NCBI GenBank assembly: GCA_964035545.1
Contig: OZ037771.1
Coordinates: 8,790,408 to 8,854,407 of the forward strand
Length of the DNA stretch: 64,000 bases
Direction: 5' to 3'
Source: Bugula neritina
Taxonomy: Eukaryota > Bryozoa > Gymnolaemata > Cheilostomatida > Bugulidae
Below the pieces are notes generated by a model. It was not told the DNA's origin and searched no databases. It saw only the letters and a list, made by a program, of their open reading frames with translations. Positions 12,745-25,700 of the stretch are shown here, piece after piece. Both the position numbers and the translations under genes were made by a program. The stretch's first letter is position 1; each line of letters begins with the position of its first letter.

Positions 12745-13790
12745 CAGTAACAGTATTACTCACTGCTTACTACTAGTCACACACAATATCGGCATACCTA
12801 TCGCCCGCTTGCTCTCTCATCTACCTTTTCTTTGCCTCTTATTGTTATCTTATTTTATAACTGCTGTCTGTGTATTCTGTAGTCATATTCCTTTGAAAAT
12901 TTCTCTGAAGTTATATCAACATTGGAGACAGAAAGTTTCTGGTGCTAGTCTATCACCCAATATCTTTTCTATTTTTAGCATGTCCCCAAATTTGTTTTCT
13001 TTTGCAATCCATCTTTTAGCATAATAAAATGACAACACAAGCTCTCGGTTTCTCTCAGCACTAATGTTTTATAATAGAGAGCAGTTATTTATGAATCTTA
13101 TTCGCCAAATTTGTTTCCGCACCGTAGTTCTGCCTGTTTTGAAATAAGCATTTTGTACTTTTTTATCAGTCAAATGATCCTAATAAATATACACCAAACA
13201 AATTAGTAAACGATAAATTTTGCAGAAACCACATGTTTTTAATCAAAATACCAAAGCAAAAGGAACTGGTAAGAAAGTTGCAGACTCACATATATAGGCA
13301 TATATTTTTGTCATAAAAAAGTCATTAAACCTAAAAATAACACTCTTGTACTAATAGAAAAAAAACTATGCTGTATTATTTTCACAGTTGTTTCTGTAAG
13401 TATTTGCTTTGAAATATGCATATTGATCAGCGGCTATATAAACTAAAGTAAATTCCTCAATTTAATGATTGCAACTACATGCTCAATACACTACAAATAT
13501 TTGTATGGAAACCATTAAAACAATATTTTACTGGCGAAGCAGCCAATTGTTGATTTTCTTATGGTAGTGCATGCATTTGGAAGACATGAATGCTTTTAGC
13601 ATCAACAATTGAAAGGATCACATTCTTGGGGTGATTCACATTGCTGAAAATCTTTAGCTGTTTTCACAAAGAGATAGAGCTGAGGCATTTGAGATCTACG
13701 ACAGCGTTTACTGTTATACTTTATTAGAGCCATATAATTTGCATATTTAAATTTAGCAGTCTGTGACTCTTGAAACATGTGACATACAGA
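12745..13790. other. Intergenic region between FBXW7 and the Ig-like gene
   Basis: About 1 kb, AT-rich, with no recognisable exon, RNA gene or repeat. It should contain the promoter of the downstream gene. I see no clear core promoter, only a CATATAATTTGCATATTTAA stretch about 60 nt upstream of the start codon. Confidence 0.5.
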
Positions 13791-16700
13791 ATGCTAACAT
13801 TTCTATTATATCTGCTGGCTTGTGTAACCACATTCTCAGTGGGTAAGTAAAATCTAATTTAGACACCTTATAGTCTAAATTACATATATTTACACAGTGA
13901 TGAACATTTCAAAAATATTCATATATGTATATTATATTACATAGAGTAGGCAACCTGTTCACTAAGGAGTGGCAGCTCCCCCCTTAACATTAGATGATAT
14001 AACATTTTACTTATTAGATCATTAATTGAGCATATGATGATAATTTTAAATAGTAGTTTGATCAATTAAACAATATCTTCACATGTCATTCAACTTCAAC
14101 TAGGTAGCCTACTGAAATTTATAGTGAAGCATTTTAATATCCAGTTGCTGAACTAGGTTTAACTTGTTTGGCTTGTTTAATATGCCGATGCAAAATTTAA
14201 CACAAATTATATCAACCACTGCTGTTATGAATCTCATTGGTTTTTTTTAAAGAGAAACGAAAATTTTTTTGTTAAATATAATTGGCAGCAGTAAATTGCT
14301 CAATTCACACAGCTCGCATTAGGATAATACAAGTATTTATTGTATGAAGATATAATTTTTTTACCATGTAAGGTAAAGATGTCACGGGTAAAAACGGCAC
14401 AAATGGAATAGTAAGTGAAAATGGTACATTTTGGAGATTTAGGTTTGAGGCAAGGGGTTGAGGACTTGGGACAGGGGTTTAGGTTTGAGAAAGGAGGCTG
14501 AGTTTGGGGTGGGGGTGTGGGATGATTATATTGGAGTTTGGGGGTGAGGTTTGGGAAGATTTAACATCATTGTTTTTCTTTACCTACTTTTCAATTTGTG
14601 CCATTTTTTTCTGCGCCATTTTTACTGGACACCCATCCTGAGAAGTGCCATTGTGGGGAAGGCTTTTGAACACAAAACATCATAAATAAACATGTGAAAA
14701 GCAGTTGTTGCTGGATTACTTTTGAATGTTGCTCTACTAAGCTTCTGTTTGACAGGACAACACCACGGATTGCCAGAGATACGCACATTTACCTTTATCC
14801 AATCTCAAGATTCAAAAGTAGAAATGAAAACGAGTTTAGATTTTTACCAGGTTCTCAAAAATCGACATGCGAACCTCAAAAAAAATAATGTGTTATCCTG
14901 TGGCGCTATAAATGCACACACTATTCGTTGGCATTTTAAAAGAAAGTTGGAAGACGAATTTAGTGATACGCTACCAGAAGGGTGGGATATTAAAGATTTA
15001 ATCCAAGTTAACACTGATGCTCAATTAGATATAGGATTACATAACATCAACGGACCCCAGTACCAGGATTTAGTTCCTGCTGAAGGATACTATAGATGCT
15101 CGGCATCATCAATAAATGGGAGTCACGTTGCCATATCTGGCACTGTGCATCTTGTAGCTCCAGGTAGTGTATTATAAACTTTATCTTGTAGTTGTACTGT
15201 AGTCGTGTTGTAGTTGTACTGTAGTCGTGTTGTAGTTGTACTGTAGTTGTGTTGTAGTTGTACTGTAGTTGTGTTGTAGTTGTACTGTAGTCGTGTTGTA
15301 GTTGTACTGTAGTTGTGTTGTAGTTGTACTGTAGTTGTGTTCTAGTTGTACTGTAGTTGTGTTCTAGTTGTACTGTAATTGTGTTCTAGTTGTACTGTAG
15401 TTGTGTTGTAGTTGTACTGTAGTTGTGTTCTAGTTGTACTGTAGTTGTGTTGTAGTTGCATTGAGATATATATTGTAGTTGTGTTGTAAATTTATGTTAC
15501 AGTTGTACTGTAGTTGCGTTTTAGTTGTATTGTAGTAGTATATATTGTAAAAGTAGCTGTTTACAATTGTATTTTAACTAATTTGTATGCATTTTTTATT
15601 CAATAGTTTTTGTTATACATTGCTCTGTTGTTAATTTAGAGTTATGCCCACTATGAATTCATATCCTTGAGCTTTATAAAAATATTGAAGTTGAACTGTG
15701 GTGTAAAACCCAGCTATATACTAAAAAGTTGCTACTTCAAATAATAAAAGTTTAAATAAAGACGCACATATTAGTATTGCTATGAACATCTTATAAGAAA
15801 ACGGAATTAAATTCTAAAAGATAAAAACGTTGAAACAAATTTATTTTGAGATATTTTATTTAGTGAGCAATGCTGCAGTCGTAGATAAAAACATACCCCA
15901 TTATTCAGAAAGCTCTTGCAAAGTTTCCACAGTTGGTTTAAGGTCATACTTTTCATTTTCTGGCTCTTTGCCAGGTGCTTTATGTTCTATATGAACAATG
16001 TTCCACTGATAGCTCGAACAGGTTGAATGTCACAGGAACAAAAAAAATATAAAAAGATAAAGAAACTTATGTTCTCCAATATACTTTTTTATTTTTTTCA
16101 AAAGCCAATTCATGTTTAAGTTATAGCTTGTTGAAAAACATAGTCCCCCTTCCACATTCTTTTCAATTTATACGCTCCTGACTTGTTATTGTGTCTCAAT
16201 ATGCCTTGTATTTGAGTGCTTGTTAGTCTCGCTTCACTAACTTTGCCTATACTTCACAAGTGCCAGTGCTGCTGGCTCAAAAGCTAAATGTTATAAACTG
16301 TCAGCTAAAACCCAATCTTGTATTCCTAGGTTGGTTGGCCTAAATAAAACAATAGTCAAATCATGATTTCATGTTTTAAAAATTTACTCTATTCTAACCT
16401 GCTGCCTAGCTAGTTCTATTTTTGATGTATAATTACAAAATTTGTGATACATTTTTTTGGCAACCATGTAATTTATAAAATGCAGTAATGGTACTTATAA
16501 TATTATATTATTATCATTATAATATATTATATAGTATTATGTGTGTTTTTATTATCCTGCATAATATCTAATTTATTATTGTTGTTGTGCAAACAAGTGC
16601 AATTAACCTAGTTTTCAAAATGTACCTCTAAATTATCAGAATATCAGTTTAGATATTTTCATGCTTTGTAAGGTAAACCTAAAAAAAGAGGCTGTATTCC

Positions 16701-19700
16701 CAAAGTAAAGGGTGTTGAACTATGAACTATATTAGATTAGCCACTCTGCTACCAAGTGCATCAGTATAATATTATATGAATAGCTCTGATGCTTTGTCTC
16801 CGGTGGCTGGCTGCGATATGATAACTTGGCCAACTTCCAAGAGTTTAAAATTGGCGCAATTATTCAAGAGGTTACATACTGCACAGAGCTAGCAGTGATA
16901 GTAACCTTGCTATTGGCAGTACTTATTACAACTGCCAGCATATAAGCTGCATTGTAGAATGCCGTTGGGGCAGGCTAGTAAAACCAAATTCTGCTCTCTA
17001 ATATACCTTAGACAAAATGCAGCAACATAATTTTTAGTTTCAAATTACATTTGCCACCCTTACATGAGCTGTGGGCTTCATAAAGATTCATATGATTAGA
17101 GATTTATGCTATAGGCCCTATCTGTGCTAGTGTATGATGAAAATAACACACCATTGTCAAAGTTAACTTCAAGTATGTTGTTTTCCAGAAACTCAGTAAT
17201 GTCCATTTATCTCTCGCATACAAATACTTATGTAATACCATACAGTTTAAGTTTTATTTTAGAGCACATCTGCAAACTCTACAATAAGAGCTTGCTTTAC
17301 CAGTCTATTTCAGACCTGTTTTTGTAGCTAGTAATACGCAAGCTACTTATTTTTAAACTTTTGGGTTATTTGTTCAAAACCATTAGCTTTGCTAGTAACC
17401 CGAGACTATTGCAACAGTTGACTGCTATCAACATGAATTGACAGCCTAATAATTATAACCCTTTTGCGCGCGAAATATTTATGTAATGATAGTTACTCAT
17501 ATAGGGCGCGTCTTATTAACGATGACTGCGTGGTCTAGAGGTTAGAGGCGTCGGCGAGGAGTTAGTAGGTTATGGTTCAACCCTGTTTTGTCACAATTTT
17601 TTTTTGTAAACTTATGCAAATCCTACGCATGTATAATAAATATGGCTATAATTGTAAAGTTTTTTTTAACTTTTGTTCAACAGTAAGACAACATACATGC
17701 ATAATAATTAGATACTGAACACTGGACTAAACCTTAAATTGATCTTATAGAATACAATGTACTTAAAATAATCATATGTGAATTAGAGAAACTGAAAGTA
17801 CACCTGCTGCTCTATAGACAGACCTTTACTGACAAGACTGCAAAGTGAAGTGATTTAGCTGAAATTAACTCTGCCAAACAAACAAAGAATTATGTTGTGC
17901 TGAGGCATTTTCAATATATTATTGTAACATAGTGAGATGATTCAGCTAAGTGCTAATGTAAAACAGGGAACATTATATTGGCAGAAATCCAATAGACTGC
18001 CAATTTGTGCGAGAGGGTACTATATGTTATTGTGATAGCGCAGAGCGGCAAACGTACTAGGAATGTTATAATTGGTCACAGGAGCGTAGCTAGAACCACC
18101 ATATGAAGAATTTAGAAAATTGCAGTGAAACTTGCAAAATGGTGTATGTTTTTACCAAATTGTGAAGAGCATAAACAGAATTTCAAAAAACAAAGAAAGT
18201 ATATTAGAGAAAACATATCAAGGAATGTCAAGTTTAACTTTTAGACTTTATAAAATGAATCCCCTGTGCTACAGCAGTGGAACATGGAGGGTGTAAAATT
18301 TTACTTATTATGCAACAACTTTCTCAAAAAAATTTTTATTGAAAAATTAAAAAAGTATATGAAAGAGGAATGCAAGAGCTATCTTTTCATGTAAAATTTG
18401 TTAATGTGAGACAAAAACTGTTCGAGCTATCCCCTGGAAACCGTTTATATATAACATAAAGCAGTGCCTGAATCTGGAAAGTAATGACCTTAAACCAACT
18501 GTGTCAGTTTTATCATCAATTAATCTTTTGTAACTTTGTTGGATTCACAATACGAGATTGTGAAAACAAAATAGATAACTTTGTGTATAGTGAAATTCGC
18601 ATGAGGCAGCTGTTAATACTGTAGTGAAAATCCACATCAATAATATATAATATGAGAGATTTGTCTTTTCTAAAGTTTTTTTTATTTATTTTTCATGTTA
18701 ATAGAATGAAATTATGTAATTTGATCCTGTCTGAAAGTCGGAACAAAGTCCGATGTCGGGCTCCGAAGATTGGAATAAATTTCAATGTCGGAGTCCGATG
18801 TCGGAAGGAGTTGCAATATTGTAGTGAGGACGTAATACGCGCGTGCCCGCATTCCTTCAGCCTATCCAAGTGCGTCACGTGATAGGCCTTAGTTAGTAGT
18901 AGTTTTGCAAGAGAGAGAGCGTGCTAACTAAGCGAAGATGTAATCTCTAATCTGTGTACGAGCTGTATCTTTTATATAATTAGTAGTAAATAAACGTTGG
19001 AAGCTTTTACCTAAATACTTTATTGGTGTAGATAAATAGACATAATTACAAAGCTAGGAACCCACGCATAGTAGTTACACAAATTACTACAGTGGTGGCA
19101 GCAGTGGGATTTCTAGCTACTGTATTAGAACAATGAGAAGTATTAGAACATCATGGACGAGGGAGTAACTGCAATGGAAGGAGGTGAGCAGAACAATATT
19201 ATAGGCCCTCTCGGAGCTAGAGAGGAGGTATATAGGAACATGTTGGAGGTTCCCGTGTTCACAGGCTGCGAGGATATTGAACAATTCGTTCAAGAATTCC
19301 GTGAAACTGCCGCCATTGCAAGATGGCCGCCAAGAGTAACCCTTACAAAATTGCGGATGGCACTGACGGGAGAAGCCAAGCCGTACGGGTGGAAGCCTAG
19401 CATAAACGGGATCATTGCTACACTACGGGCCCGTTTTGGCATGCCCGTTGCCGTCGCCAAGTCCAGACTGCGAGGATTACTCCGCAAGACATGTACACCG
19501 CTTTCTGACCACGCCACTCTGGTGCAGAGACTGGCACGGACCGCGTATAGCGATCTGCCAGAAACACACAGACGGCACTACACATTCGAAGCCTTTGTAC
19601 AGTCTCTCAATTCCTTGGACTTCCACCACCAGTTACAAGCCAAGGGAGTGACCACGATTGAGGCTGCAATCCAAGAGAACAAGGCCTACGCTGGAGCCGA

Positions 19701-22700
19701 ACGACTCTATAAGACGGAAGAGGCCACACCCCAGCCCTCTAGGGAGCCAGACCATCCGGTCCGCATAGCTGCCGCGACCACGAAAACCCTCATAGAGACG
19801 GAGATAAGCCACTTGATGACTAGACTGGGAAAATTGGTGGCGACGATAACATACAACCACTCAAGGAAGAGTAAGAGGACGGCAACAAAACCCCCCAGAC
19901 CCATGATGCGACGCTGGGAAAACGGCAATCAGGGACACCGCCACCTGAGTGGCCCACGACTCAAATGGCAGCAGAAACCACAACCTCCCCGGAGACCCCC
20001 AGAGCTCCGCGGACACACACAGAGAGAAAAACGGGGTGGGTGTCGCCAGGAGCCCGTACGGGCCCAGCGACACAACCCCCGTCAATGGCAAACACCTCGC
20101 CGTACCAGCCAACCAGGTCGACCACGAGACCCCTTCTCTCTGCCTCTCACCAACCGCTTCGGTCCGTTACCAATAATGGAACAGACCAGCGAGGCCCCTC
20201 AGGGCATCGGGGAGGATCAGAACACCTCCCCGCAAGGAAACTCTCACCGGCCCCGCAAACCGCGGAACAAACGGGCACAGCCCCGTTCGGCCGAGACCGA
20301 GCACGCTGGGGGGATACGGGTACAACCTCACGGAGGCAGCTACTTCTTGCCAGGGAAGGTGGCCGGTAAAGCTGTCACCTTCCTGTTAGACTCCGGGTGT
20401 ACCACTAATATCCTCAGCCGTCGGGTCTTCGACACCCTCCCTCTCAAGGAGAGGGGAGCCTTAGCTCCCTATACCGGGGAACCGGGCACCCTAGCTGACG
20501 GGTCACGGATTCCTTTCTACGGTATCATAGAATTGGCTGGGCGCGTCCGCGACCAAGCCATTCAGGAAACCTTCATCATCAGCCCACTGGAGGAAGATGC
20601 CATACTAGGGATGCCGTTCTTGAAGAGACACGGGTGCCATATTGACTTTAGCAAGTCAGCCATGCTAATGGGCGGCAAAGAGCTCACCTGTGTCGACAAG
20701 TTCGGTCGTCCTCTAGCGGGAGGTGTGCAGGTAGTACGCAACTGTACTATACCCGGCCGCTCCCGGGCTACCGTTCACTGCAGAGTGAACAATAGCCAAC
20801 TCTCGGGGCTAGGGGTTGTCGAAGGTGCGCACTCTAGAATCCAACTCGCCAGCAGTCTTAACCGGCTGACTGACCGAGGAGAGATCTTGGTGCAGTGTGT
20901 CAACCCCTTCTCCGAAGCGGTACAATTACCGTCAGGATCCATGCTGGGTCGCTTCCACTCCATCCAGGAGGAGGATGTAGGGCCGTCGCTGGGAGCTGCG
21001 ACGGAAGGTCCCCAACAGAGCCCGTCAGTTAGGCGGGGGACCGTCCCATCACACGTCAAAGAGCTATACCAGGCAGCGTGTAACGGCTGCACGGGCAACG
21101 TGGAACGCCAGACTATGGCTCAGTTGCTACGTGATTATAGCGACGTGTTCAGCAGTGGGGACCATGACGTCGGCCTGACCACGGTCGTCCGTCATGAGAT
21201 ACCGCTGGCTGCAGGGACTACCCCTATCCGGCAACCCACCAGGAGGCTGGGACCCGAGAAGGAAAAGGAGGTAAGCCAACAAGTCCGGGATCTTTTGGAC
21301 CGCGGCCTCATCGAGCCAGCGCATAGCGCGTGGAGTTCACCGGTCGTTCTGGTCCGAAAGAAAGACGGCAGTTGGCGGTTCTGTGTGGATTATCGCAAGC
21401 TCAATAGCGTGACCATACAGGACGCCTACCCCTTACCCAGGATCGACGAATCTCTGGACGCCTTAGCCGGCAGCAAGTACTTCAGTACGCTAGACTTGTT
21501 GAGCGGCTATTGGCAGGTCCCCCTCAGCCCAGACGCCCAGGAGAAGGCGGCGTTCATCACGCGGGACGGCTTATGGAAGTGGAAAGTCCTCCCCTTCGGA
21601 CTGACTTCCGCCCCCGCCACGTTCCAGCGGCTCATGGAACAGGTCCTCAGTGGACTCCACTGGAAGACACTGCTAGTGTACCTCGACGACGTCATCGTGA
21701 TCTCCCCAGACTTTCAGACGCACGTCAGCCGTCTGCGGGAGGTCTTCGATCGACTCCGAGGCGCCAATCTGAAGCTCAAACCCTCCAAGTGCGCTCTCTT
21801 GCAGCCAGAGGTGAAGTACCTGGGGCACATCGTCGGCCGCCACGGCGTGGCGACGGATCCTGAAAAGGTACGAGCTATAGAAGATTGGGTAACCCCCCAG
21901 GATTTGACCGGGCTACGGGCTTTCCTGGGGCTGGTAGGGTATTACAGGCAATACATACCAGACTTTGCGGGGGTAGCGCAGCCGTTAAACCGGCTCACCG
22001 CAAAGGGGGTGACCTGGCAGTGGACTCCCGTCGAACAGAGAGCGTTCGACTGCCTCAAAGGCCGCCTGCTGGAGGCCCCTATCCTGGCTTATCCAGACCC
22101 TGCCCTGGAGTACATCCTCGATACTGACGCCAGTGACCAAAATGTCGGCGCTGTGCTGTCCCAGGTGCAGGAGGGCCGCGAAGTAGTCGTGGCCTACTAC
22201 AGTAAGTCTCTCTCGCCCACTGAACGAAATTACTGCACTACCCGAAAGGAATTGCTGGCAGTAATCAAGTCGGTGAAGCATTTCAGACCTTATCTATACG
22301 GCAGGAAGTTCCGCTTGCGGACCGACCACGCCTCCTTGATTTGGTTATGTAAGAGAGCAGAACCGTCCAGCCAGGTCGCCCGATGGCTCGAGGTCCTGGC
22401 CGAGTTCTCTTACCGGATCGAACACCGACCCGGTAAGAAACACGGCAATGCTGATGGACTGAGCCGGCGACCGGACGAGGGGTGTAAACAGTGCCTCAAC
22501 ATCGAGAAGAGGGACGGAGGTCCCCCAAAATCCGAGTTGAGAGCACTGAACCACTCTGAAACGGAGTATGACTGGGACCAGGGTCAACTCCTACAGAAGG
22601 CCCCTACGCCCCCGGAGGCTATCCAACGCCTCCGTGCCAATCCTGTCTTGGCTGATAACGTTAGGGAGCTACGAAGACTCCAGGAGGACCTCCCTGGAGT

Positions 22701-25700
22701 AGTAGCCGACGTATATCGTGCCAAAAAGGAGGGGCGACGACCCAGTGAAGAACAACTGCGGCAGGGATGCACCGAGTTACGGTTGTACTGCCAACGTTGG
22801 GATTCCCTGCGGATCGGGCCAGATGGTCTGCTGACCATCACAGTGGCTGCTCACAACAAACAACACGGCAGAAAAAGGGTGATCTGCCCAGCCGCCATAC
22901 GCCGGGAGTTAGTATGGGACACCCACAAGCAAGCCCACGCCGGGGTGAGCAGGGTTCTCTCCAAGTTACAACTCCGGTGGTACTGGCCCGGCATGGAGCG
23001 TGAGGTGCGGCGTAGAGTCAGACAATGCGAAATCTGCCAGGCCAGCAAGCATGGCCGTCTCCCTGGTGAAGCGGGACGGCGTCGGCTATATGCTGGAAGG
23101 CCATGGCAGGTGGTAGCTATCGACCTAGTCGGACCCATGCCCGTCACCCCCAGGGGAAACAGCTGGATCCTAGTATTAACCGACCACTTTACACGGTGGG
23201 CGGATGCCCTGGCTATTCCAGATGCGTCCGCCCCCACAGTGGCCAGGGTGCTGGACCAAAATGTATTCTGCTATCTCGGACTACCTGAGCAAATACATTC
23301 GGACCAGGGGGCTCAATTCCAGTCCCAACTGTTGAGTGACCTCTGCCGCTTCTGGGGAGTAAACCAAAGCAGGACCACCCCGTACCATCCTCAGGGCAAC
23401 GGGGTGGTGGAACGCAACAATCGCATGTTGGGCGATGCACTGCGCAGCCTGCTCCTCGGCCGGGGTCAGGAGGAGTGGGATACGGTACTACCGCAAGTCA
23501 TGCGGGCCTACCGTAGCACACCACATACCAGTACGGGGGAAACCCCTAACCTCCTGATGCTCGGTCGAGAGACGCGAGTGCCTGACCACCTCGCATACCA
23601 CATCCCAGAGCAGGACTATACCATCCACGAGTATGCCAGTAAATTGATAGAGGACCTGAGGGCCGCACACGAAATACTGCGGGCAAAGCAGTGGCAGGTA
23701 CGGCGAGAGGACTCTCAGGAACCACCCCTCTATCGAACTGGGGACTGGGTGTGGATGATCAACTACCGTAGGCGTCGAGGACAAGCGGCTAAGCTCCAGC
23801 CTAAGTTTGTGGGACCCTACGTAGTAGTTGAGGCTATGCCCAATCATACGTACAAGTTGGAGCGATCTGGACAGGTCTCTGTCCAGAACGAAACCCGCTT
23901 GAAACCGTATTGGGCTAGCCCAGGAGCAGCAGGAGCAGCCCCCCCGTTGTTGGAGCCCAGGAGGCAGACAGTAACGCGTGGGCGGCAACGGCATGGACCA
24001 GAATACGAAGTGGTTGTGCCGCGGGGAGAGGACTTAGTGAGGCAGAAAACGCCACTCCCACCAACGGAAGTGCGCCCACCGCCCCCAGTACCAAGTCTAC
24101 CCCCACCACTTCCGGTTCCGCATCCGCGTCCGGAAGTGCAAAACCCCCCCGTGGGAGGGGCTCCATCTGGAGACAACAGCAGAGAGGGGAACACCACCAC
24201 CAACGGCGGGCCAGAAACACCACAGGTGGAGCAAAATAGCCCACCAGTGAGTACGCCGCCCCAACCAACAGCTATAACTCCCTCTCCAGCTGATGCGTCA
24301 CCTCCCCTGGAACGGGGACAGCATACCAGACAACCCCCAGCATACCTTAAAGATTTCATTTGTGACCGTGTTACAAACGGCAGTTATGAAAGTCTAGCTG
24401 GGTGCCGTACGGAAAGACTGGCAACAAAGCGTGGGAGTTGTGAACACCACGGAAATCTCAACTTTTGCGAAGGCGGAGTAGTAAACAAAACTACTACGCC
24501 CGAGGCAAATAGTTCCAACCGTGCGCAACAACCACGCTGTCCAGTCTTTTCGTACGCTGACATTGTCAAGGGAAGACGCATTCAAACTCAATCCACGGAC
24601 ATCCAAGCTTGAACGCTGAGTATGATTACAAATACCGGGTTCTCAGGTAAGCTTGCTCTGAGCTAACATTTCCACTCATGGAAACCAGTCTACCATCAGT
24701 CAGTTCTGATTTAATCGCCTTGATTGAATCACAACTACTGGGGACTGAGTCCTACGTGAAAGGCGACGAGAACATAAAGATGGCCGACGATCTACTAGAT
24801 CTGGAGCTTGACACTATGTCTCTCTGTCAGTCTACACGACATGACTCAGTCCCGCGAGTGCTATCTGAAAAGATGTATGACTCTCAGACTAGTAACAGTC
24901 GGTTGTCATCAGAATTATGGTGTAAAGATCATATCCGATCTAACAGTAATTCTGCTCTTTTAGATACCGCTCTCTCTCCTCTATCTGGTGACATGCCGTC
25001 ACTAGAAATGGCTTGGAACGAGGAACCCGTTCCCACTACTCTTCCGGAGGCACTCCTACAACAATCATGCTGGGTTACAACAGATACAGAAACACTGATA
25101 CGAGAGCACAAAGGAGATGACCAATGCACCACCTGCCGTTTATGCCAGCTTCATTTCACTACCCCACGAAGACTCCGAGTTCATATTCCTCAACATTACT
25201 TCACCACCTTTTGTCCCTGTGGTGAATACAGTTACCACAGGGACTACATCCTCCGTCACCAACGAACCATGGGATGCCATATTGGACACCTATTCGAAGT
25301 CGACGAACCCTCCTTTCCACAATTCCTTAATCTCATCCGACCGTTCATATCAGACCCAATTCGATATGAACGGCTGCGCCAGGAGTTCCCCGCACCCAGG
25401 ACCATCACACAGGGACCCTGCCCTAAACCACCCGGATATAGGAAACCCCGCATATCCCATTCCTCACCCCCCGCACGCACAGTGCCTCGCCCCGACTCTA
25501 TACCAAGAGTCGTGTTACGACGCATCGATATACCACAGCGATGGCGTCCCTCCCCCCCTGTCTCCCCCAAGGCCGTCTCGTAAGCGGCGTTGGCCATCTT
25601 CATCCCCCAATCGACACTCTGCCCCCGCCAGGAATCTAGGCGAGGCAGAAGAGCGGATACGAGAATTAGAGAAAGAGGTGCAAAGACTGACACCGAGAAT

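Noticed and set aside
19290-24606. Many ORFs of 60-170 aa in other frames of the EL1 gag-pol region
   Set aside because: Shadows of the 1819-aa gag-pol frame in GC-rich sequence; no domain recognised in any.
24678-25583. Third ORF as an envelope gene
   Set aside because: No signal peptide, membrane anchor, furin-like site or glycosylation-rich ectodomain; zinc fingers and a coil fit an intracellular protein better.
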